NCBI RefSeq assembly: GCF_026586805.1
Contig: NZ_JAPFHA010000009.1
Coordinates: 90,969-154,968 of the forward strand
DNA length: 64,000 nucleotides
Source of the DNA: Niveibacterium sp. 24ML
GTDB taxonomy: Bacteria > Pseudomonadota > Gammaproteobacteria > Burkholderiales > Rhodocyclaceae
Direction: 5' to 3'
In this document: positions 58,973 through 64,000 of the stretch, one piece after another
Numbering within the stretch: position 1 is the stretch's first letter
Layout of the letters: every line of letters starts with the position of its first letter
Made by a program: the position numbers and the translations under genes
The notes under the pieces: generated by a model
What the model saw: only the letters and a program-made list of their open reading frames with translations
Told to the model about the DNA's origin: nothing
The model's database searches: none

Positions 58973-59554
58973 TCACTCAGCGGCCGTGAGGTGCCGTTCG
59001 ATGCGCGTGTCCGGCACCAGCCAGATCAGGGCAACGGCCACGTACAGGGCTTGCGCGAGCCATTCCTCGACGAAGGCGAGCGGTATCGCGACCGCGTACA
59101 CCGCCACCGACATCATGCCTTTGCGATCCTTGCCGATTGCGCGGGCCAGCAGCGAATCCGGCCCTTCGCCGGCAACCAGGCGGTGGGCGAGGATCCAGTA
59201 GGCCGAACCGGCCATCAGCAGCACGCCGCCGTAGAGTGCGGTTGGCAGCGGCGCGAAGTGGTTCTCGCCCATCCAGCCGGTGACGAAGGGCAGCAAGGAC
59301 AGCCAGAACAGCAGGTGCAGGTTGGCCCATAAGGCGCCGCCCGACACGCGCGTTGCCGCGTGCAGCATGTGATGGTGGTTGTTCCAGTAGATGCCGATGT
59401 AGATGAAGCTGAGCACATAGCTCAGAAAAGTGGGTAACAGCGGCAGCAGCGCATCGAGCCGGTCGCCGTGCGGTACTTTGAGCTCCAGCACCATGATCGT
59501 GAGGATGATGGCGAGTACGCCATCGCTGAAGGCTTCGAGTCGGTTCTTGCCCAT
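58973..59554 (-). CDS. TMEM175/DUF1211 family membrane protein
   Basis: The 193-residue product starts MGKNRLEAFSDGVLAIILT; FSDGV is the hallmark of TMEM175-type potassium channels. About six membrane helices follow (for example YVLSFIYIGIYWNNHHHMLH). In bacteria the family is often only annotated as DUF1211. It is the last of three minus-strand genes, starting 65 bp after the reductase gene. Confidence 0.83.
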   Translation of the reverse strand: MGKNRLEAFSDGVLAIILTIMVLELKVPHGDRLDALLPLLPTFLSYVLSFIYIGIYWNNHHHMLHAATRVSGGALWANLHLLFWLSLLPFVTGWMGENHFAPLPTALYGGVLLMAGSAYWILAHRLVAGEGPDSLLARAIGKDRKGMMSVAVYAVAIPLAFVEEWLAQALYVAVALIWLVPDTRIERHLTAAE

Positions 59555-59619
59555 CGGTGTGCCCGCTTGGAGTGGTGGTGGCTGGCCGCAAGTCTTGCCG
59601 CCAGCCGTGTGGCCGCGTT

Positions 59620-60255
59620 TCAGCGCTTGAGGTGCGCCCAGACCATGTTGGGCGAGTGGCCTTCCACCCGCACCATGCGTACCCACAGCAAGGTCATGTG
59701 CTCCAGATGCAGGGCTTGTTCCAGCCCGCCCACATCCAGCGGCTCCCAACCCAGCGCGGCGATCAGCTCGCCGACGATGCCCTTGGCGCCGGCATCCGCA
59801 CCGCAGTACATCATCACCGGTTTGAGGTCGTAGGCCGGGTAAGCCGTGTCCTCGAAATTCTCGAAGCCGTAGATCGTGAACGCCTTGACGACCCGGGCGC
59901 CGGGCACCAGGGCCTGGACCATCTCGCTGCCGGACCGCTGACTGCCCAGGCCATGGCTGAGCCCTGGGCCGACCGGGTTGGTGCAGTCGACCAGCACCTT
60001 GCCGGCCAGCGCCGGCGCGACGGCCGCGAGCGCTGCTTCGTTGGCCTGGAAGGGCGTGGCAAGAAAGACCACGTCCGCCGCCGACACGGCCGCGAGCGGC
60101 TCCGCTACCTTCAGCGCCGGATTGCGAGCGAGTGCCTTGCGCACGCTGTCCGAGGCCGGGTCCTTGGCCGCCAGCGTGACTTCGTGGCCCAGGCGCTGCA
60201 GGTGATCCGCGAGCGGCGCGCCGACATTGCCGTAGCCGATGAATGCGATTTTCAC
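59620..60255 (-). CDS. NAD(P)-dependent F420-reductase-like oxidoreductase
   Basis: The 211-residue product starts (GTG) KIAFIGYGNVGAPLADHLQRLGHEV, a Rossmann dinucleotide loop. It has VLVDCTNPVGPGLSHGL and VKAFTIYGFENF, as in F420-dependent NADP reductases. Betaproteobacteria usually lack F420, so the true reductant is probably plain NADPH. AAAGGAGA precedes the GTG. It lies 20 bp downstream of the PfpI gene, in one operon. Confidence 0.8.
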   Translation of the reverse strand: MKIAFIGYGNVGAPLADHLQRLGHEVTLAAKDPASDSVRKALARNPALKVAEPLAAVSAADVVFLATPFQANEAALAAVAPALAGKVLVDCTNPVGPGLSHGLGSQRSGSEMVQALVPGARVVKAFTIYGFENFEDTAYPAYDLKPVMMYCGADAGAKGIVGELIAALGWEPLDVGGLEQALHLEHMTLLWVRMVRVEGHSPNMVWAHLKR

Positions 60256-60275
60256 GACGATCTCCTTTCGGGTGT

Positions 60276-61037
60276 TCAGCGCCCGAGCGCTTCGATGACA
60301 AGGCGCGCCGTTTCCGCGCCGGAGAAATTCTGCTGGCCGGTGACGAGGTTGCCGTCGCGCACCGCGAAACTGCGCCACAGCCCTGCCTGGACATAGTTGG
60401 CACCAAGCGCGCGCAACTCGTCTTCGATCCGCCAGGGCATCAGATGGGTGCCGCGGGGCAGCAGGCCGTATTGCCACACCGCGTTGTCCGCGAAGTCTTC
60501 TTCCACGTTGGCAAAGCCGGTGACGGTTTTGCCGCGCACCAGCGGTGTACCGTCGGGCAGGCGGGCGTATCTGAGGATGGCTGCGCCGTGGCACAAGGCC
60601 GCGGCGACCTTGCCGGCGGTGTAGAAGGCGACGAACTTTTCCTGCAACGCGCTTGCGGATTCGAACGTGAACATCGGCGCCTGCCCGCCGGCGACGACGA
60701 TCGCGTCGAATGCTTCAAGCGCAATGTCGCGCACCGGTTTCGTGGCGGCCACGCGGGCCAGCAGTTCCGGCGTGTGCAGAAAGCCTTGGCTGATCAGATC
60801 GGTCTTCGAATAGCCGCTGGCGTCGTTCGGATCGCTCATCGCGTCGGCCGCGCAGGCGCCACCTTCCGGGCTGAAGATTTCCACCTCGTAGCCGGCCTCG
60901 ACGAAGCTGAGGTAGGGGTGGCTCAGCTCGCTCCACCAGAAGCCGACCGGCCAGCCGGTGATGCTGGAAACGGCGGGGTTGGCAATGACGATCGCGACGC
61001 GCTTGCGCGCGGCGGCATTCACAGGGTTCGGATTCAT
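60276..61037 (-). CDS. DJ-1/PfpI family class I glutamine amidotransferase-like protein
   Basis: The 253-residue product has the PfpI nucleophile Cys in AAALCHGAAIL, the acidic partner region IVVAGGQAPMF and the C-terminal GQQNFSGAETARL. Related proteins are glyoxalases, chaperones or amidases; none can be chosen here. The ATG at 61037 is used. It is divergent from a LysR regulator across a 121-bp gap with a clear operator, so it is the likely regulated gene. Confidence 0.82.
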   Translation of the reverse strand: MNPNPVNAAARKRVAIVIANPAVSSITGWPVGFWWSELSHPYLSFVEAGYEVEIFSPEGGACAADAMSDPNDASGYSKTDLISQGFLHTPELLARVAATKPVRDIALEAFDAIVVAGGQAPMFTFESASALQEKFVAFYTAGKVAAALCHGAAILRYARLPDGTPLVRGKTVTGFANVEEDFADNAVWQYGLLPRGTHLMPWRIEDELRALGANYVQAGLWRSFAVRDGNLVTGQQNFSGAETARLVIEALGR

Positions 61038-61125
61038 CAGGCTCACGGCTGGCTCCAGTGGTCTTGCATGGCGGGCAGTATTCGCTGGAAGCGGCGGATG
61101 AAAAATGCGCCCCAATGAGAAATAC

Positions 61126-61145
61126 TGTTGCCAAATTCGGCAACA
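61126..61145. promoter_or_regulatory. LysR-type operator
   Basis: TGTTGCC-N6-GGCAACA is a perfect 7-bp inverted repeat with the T-N11-A LysR core, 13 bp before the LysR ATG and in the gap to the PfpI gene. It is a strong candidate for binding by the adjacent regulator. Confidence 0.75.
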
Positions 61146-61158
61146 AAAGTGTGCGGCG

Positions 61159-62055
61159 ATGGAACTCAACGAACTGACTGCTTTCGTCAAAGTGGTGCAA
61201 TCGGGCAGCTTCACCCGCGCGGCGGATCTGCTGGGGACACAAAAAGCCCATCTGTCGCGCGTGGTCACCGGGCTGGAGCGCAAGCTTGGCGTGCGCCTGA
61301 TCGAGCGCACCACGCGCTCGCTGTCGCTGACCGAAGTGGGGCGCGAAATCTTCGAGCGCGCGATCGGCATTCTCGCTGCGGTGGAGGACACCGAGCGGGT
61401 AGCGCAGCAGATGCTTGGCGAGCCGCGCGGGGTGTTGCGGCTGACCTGCGGCGTCGAGTTCGGCATGCTGGCCGTCAGCCCTTGGGTGATCGGCTACCTG
61501 CAACGCTACCCCGACGTGAGGGTTGATGCGGATTACACCGGGCGCTTGGTCGATCTGGTGCACGAGGGGTTCGACCTCGCGATCCGCGTCGGCGAACTGC
61601 CGGACTCTCGCCTGGCGGCGCGGCGCCTGGGGGAATTGCGCTACGGCCTGTTTGCAAGCCCGGCTTACCTCGCGCGTGCCGGCACCCCGGAAACCCCGCA
61701 TGATCTGAGCCGCCATGCGCTGCTGGCGTTCGCCGGGGGCAATCAGCGTCAAGGCTGGCGCCTCGAACGCGGTGCCGCGGTGGTGGCCGTGGAGGTGGAG
61801 CCTCGCCTGCGGGTCGACAACAGTTTCTCGGTGGCGGATGCGGCGAAAGCCGGTCTGGGCATTGCACAGCTACCGCTGATGGTGGTTCAGGACGCACTGG
61901 CCGCCGGGGCGCTTGAGCGCGTGTTGCCGGGCTGGGCGCGCGCGCCGGTGCCCGTCAGCGCGCTGTTTCCCAGTGCGCGCTACCTGACGCCCAAGGTGCG
62001 GGCTTTCATCGATCACGCCGCAGCACAATTCGGGGCGACTTCAAGCGCCGATTGA
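61159..62055 (+). CDS. LysR family transcriptional regulator
   Basis: The 298-residue product has the N-terminal winged helix-turn-helix ([24 protein letters not shown], residues 3-60) and a C-terminal effector domain ([28 protein letters not shown]). The ATG at 61159 fits the family; an in-frame ATG at 61105 lies ahead of the operator. It is divergent from the PfpI-reductase-TMEM175 operon, which it probably controls together with itself. Confidence 0.9.
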   Translation: MELNELTAFVKVVQSGSFTRAADLLGTQKAHLSRVVTGLERKLGVRLIERTTRSLSLTEVGREIFERAIGILAAVEDTERVAQQMLGEPRGVLRLTCGVEFGMLAVSPWVIGYLQRYPDVRVDADYTGRLVDLVHEGFDLAIRVGELPDSRLAARRLGELRYGLFASPAYLARAGTPETPHDLSRHALLAFAGGNQRQGWRLERGAAVVAVEVEPRLRVDNSFSVADAAKAGLGIAQLPLMVVQDALAAGALERVLPGWARAPVPVSALFPSARYLTPKVRAFIDHAAAQFGATSSAD

Positions 62056-62197
62056 ATCGACGGTGATGGGGTATGACGCGGCATGCCTGACCAGACTTGC
62101 TGTTCTTGGCAAAGCCTGTTTGTTCAGGTCAAGACCTTGTCACCCGATCTGCGGCAAAATTCACAGGTTTTCACCTGCATTCCCAGAGGATAAGAAG

Positions 62198-63838
62198 ATG
62201 GCACACCCCCTGGCCGGCCAACCGGCACCGAAAGAGGTTCTCACCGACATCGCCGCCTTGCTGGCTGCGTACGCTGCCACACAGCCGGATGTGAATGATC
62301 CAACGCAGCGCGTGGCCTTTGGCACCAGCGGCCACCGCGGCAACGCCTTTGCCGGCAGCTTCAACGAAGCGCACATCCTCGCGATCACCCAAGCGGTGTG
62401 CGAGTACCGCGCCAATGCCGGCATCACCGGCCCGCTGTACCTGGGCAAGGATACCCACGCGCTGTCCGGTCCGGCGCAGATCAGCGCACTTGAAGTGCTG
62501 GCCGCGAATGGTGTCGAAACCCGTATCCAGGCCGACGACGGCTTCACGCCGACGCCGGTGATCTCGCGCGCGATCCTGGTCTACAACCGCGACAACGCCG
62601 GCCCGCGTGCCGACGGCATCGTGATCACGCCCTCGCACAACCCGCCGGTCGATGGCGGCATCAAGTACAACCCGCCGCATGGCGGCCCGGCGGATACCGA
62701 CATCACCGGCTGGGTCGAGGCCCGCGCCAACGCGCTGATGGCCGAGGGCAACAAGGGCGTCAAGCGCGTGCCTTACGCCGAGGCGCTGGCTGCTGCGACG
62801 ACGAAGGCCGAAGACTTCGTGATGCCGTATGTGAAGGATCTGGGCGCGGTCATCGACTTCGACGCAATCCGCAAGGCAAACCTCAAGATTGGTGTGCACC
62901 CGCTCGGCGGCGCCGCAGTAGCGTACTGGAAGCCCATCGCCGAGACCTACGGTCTGAACATCGAGATTGTCAACGACGCGGTCGACCCGGCCTTCTCGTT
63001 CATGACGCTGGACCATGACGGCAAGATCCGCATGGACTGCTCCAGCCCCTACGCGATGGCCAGCCTCGTCGCGCTGAAGGACAAGTTCGACATCGCCTGG
63101 GGCAACGACGCCGACGTCGACCGCCACGGCATCGTCACGCCATCGGTCGGTCTGATGAACCCGAACCACTACCTCGCGGTGGCGATCAACTACCTGCTGA
63201 CGCATCGCCCGCAGTGGCCGGCCAGCGCGGCAGTGGGCAAGACGCTGGTCTCCAGCGCGCTGATCGATCGCGTGATGGATGGCCTCGGCCGCAAGTTCCT
63301 CGAAGTGCCGGTCGGCTTCAAGTGGTTCTCCGGTGGCCTGCTCGAAGGCAGCTTCTGCTTCGGTGGCGAGGAGAGCGCCGGCGCGTCCTTCCTGCGTCGC
63401 GATGGTTCCGTGTGGACCACCGACAAGGACGGCATCATCCTTGGCCTGCTGGCGGCCGAGATCACCGCCGTCACGGGCAAGGATCCGGGCGTGCATTACC
63501 AGGAGATGGCCGCGAAGTACGGCGCGCCGTTCTACACCCGCATCGACGCAGCGGCCACCCCGGCGCAGAAGGCCGCCTTCAAGGGCCTCACCGGCGAGCG
63601 CGTGAGCGCCGCCACGCTGGCGGGCGATGCGATCACCGCCAAGCTCACCAAGGCACCGGGCAACGGTGCGTCGATCGGCGGCCTCAAGGTCACCACCGCC
63701 AACGGCTGGTTCGCCGCGCGCCCCTCGGGCACCGAAGACATCTACAAGGTTTACGCCGAGAGCTTTGTCAGCGCCGAGCACCTGCAGCAGATTGTCAAAG
63801 AGGCGCAGGAAATCGTCAGCGACGCATTGAAGCCGTAA
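62198..63838 (+). CDS. pgm: Phosphoglucomutase (alpha-D-glucose phosphate specific)
   Basis: The 546-residue product has the phosphoserine Ser146 in [13 protein letters not shown], the magnesium loop [11 protein letters not shown], the sugar loop [11 protein letters not shown] and the phosphate-binding [10 protein letters not shown]. It interconverts glucose 1-phosphate and glucose 6-phosphate. The ATG at 62198 follows AGAGGA; the frame open to 62063 has no family match. A small CAGGT-TTTC-ACCTG hairpin lies 21 bp upstream. A strong terminator follows. Confidence 0.95.
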   Translation: MAHPLAGQPAPKEVLTDIAALLAAYAATQPDVNDPTQRVAFGTSGHRGNAFAGSFNEAHILAITQAVCEYRANAGITGPLYLGKDTHALSGPAQISALEVLAANGVETRIQADDGFTPTPVISRAILVYNRDNAGPRADGIVITPSHNPPVDGGIKYNPPHGGPADTDITGWVEARANALMAEGNKGVKRVPYAEALAAATTKAEDFVMPYVKDLGAVIDFDAIRKANLKIGVHPLGGAAVAYWKPIAETYGLNIEIVNDAVDPAFSFMTLDHDGKIRMDCSSPYAMASLVALKDKFDIAWGNDADVDRHGIVTPSVGLMNPNHYLAVAINYLLTHRPQWPASAAVGKTLVSSALIDRVMDGLGRKFLEVPVGFKWFSGGLLEGSFCFGGEESAGASFLRRDGSVWTTDKDGIILGLLAAEITAVTGKDPGVHYQEMAAKYGAPFYTRIDAAATPAQKAAFKGLTGERVSAATLAGDAITAKLTKAPGNGASIGGLKVTTANGWFAARPSGTEDIYKVYAESFVSAEHLQQIVKEAQEIVSDALKP

Positions 63839-63862
63839 ACCGCAGATCGCGTCTGGCAGGAA

Positions 63863-63892
63863 AAAAGGGCCCGGAGTAATCCGGGCCCTTTT
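63863..63892. terminator. Strong bidirectional terminator after pgm
   Basis: AAAAGGGCCCGG pairs perfectly with CCGGGCCCTTTT around AGTAAT. T-runs exist in both directions, TTTTGTTT on the plus and TTTTTT on the minus strand, so it can also end a transcript entering from the right. Confidence 0.92.
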
Positions 63893-63919
63893 GTTTGAGT
63901 GCCGTGCCAGGCTTCCCGG

Positions 63920-63985
63920 TTAGCAGGCCGATGCAAAACGCTGTGACGTCACGCCTGGCATGGCCGTTGCGATTCGGTTTTTCAT
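63920..63985 (-). CDS. Possible 21-residue peptide or tail of a longer gene cut by the window end
   Basis: A minus-strand frame MKNRIATAMPGVTSQRFASAC stops at 63920, about 28 bp before the minus-strand terminator. AGGA lies eight bases before the ATG. The frame is also open to the window edge, so it may be the end of a longer protein. About 60% G or C at third positions is low for this window, so coding is doubtful. Confidence 0.25.
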   Translation of the reverse strand: MKNRIATAMPGVTSQRFASAC

Positions 63986-64000
63986 GACTTCAGTCCTGCA

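Noticed and set aside
62171..63781. Long minus-strand open frame opposite pgm
   Set aside because: It is the mirror of a GC-rich gene; the pgm frame has all catalytic motifs and a ribosome site.

Overview
The window is about 64 kb of GC-rich Gram-negative chromosome. Genes are densely packed and most lie in operons. The order tig-clpP-clpX-lon-hupB-tRNA(Val)-tRNA(Asp)-ppiD with fabI convergent, the two-subunit arginine succinyltransferase, and the compact homogentisate operon fit a betaproteobacterium, probably of the Rhodocyclales. That placement is inferred from gene order and family type. I see no rRNA, CRISPR array, insertion sequence or prophage.

Layout. 1-5714: end of an amine catabolic operon (aldehyde dehydrogenase, GABA transaminase, an orphan branched-chain-amino-acid-type periplasmic receptor, a GlnT/GmaS/PuuA-like ligase), then a secreted beta-helix protein. 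5734-10505 (minus): the stress kinase module prkA-yeaH-spoVR. 10913-19367: protein quality control (trigger factor, ClpP, ClpX, Lon, HU, two tRNAs, PpiD), with a sigma-32-type promoter in front of lon. 19440-27016: fabI, a methyltransferase, an SNF-type transporter, a coupled GGDEF/EAL-HDOD pair, an N-acyltransferase-like protein and a DUF2062 membrane protein. 27017-32565: an Lrp regulator divergent from hppD, then phhA-hmgA-fahA-maiA, which together take phenylalanine and tyrosine to fumarate and acetoacetate. 32657-35953: a large CHASE/PAS histidine kinase whose stop codon lies in a MITE-like repeat. 36192-44434: an ArgR-type AraC regulator and the complete arginine succinyltransferase (AST) pathway.

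44515-47441: a DUF3369/HD-GYP response regulator overlapped by a GAF histidine kinase. 47508-51192: an OLD-family nuclease and a beta-CASP nuclease separated by 565 bp without a convincing gene. 51194-55775: an NAD(P)-binding protein, feoB-feoA behind a Fur-box-like site, and a Dyp peroxidase with a small hydrolase. 56061-58966: an Ada-AlkA fusion, a methylguanine methyltransferase and an EamA transporter. 58973-62055: a PfpI / F420-reductase-like / TMEM175-like operon facing a LysR regulator across a clear operator. 62198-63838: phosphoglucomutase.

Functionally the window combines amine, arginine and aromatic amino acid catabolism with housekeeping proteostasis and several signalling modules. 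Its least routine parts are: ArgR-type sites in front of both the regulator and astC; two structural repeat families, one with two copies and one forming the end of a kinase gene; the lone receptor in the amine operon; and the nuclease pair with its degenerate spacer.
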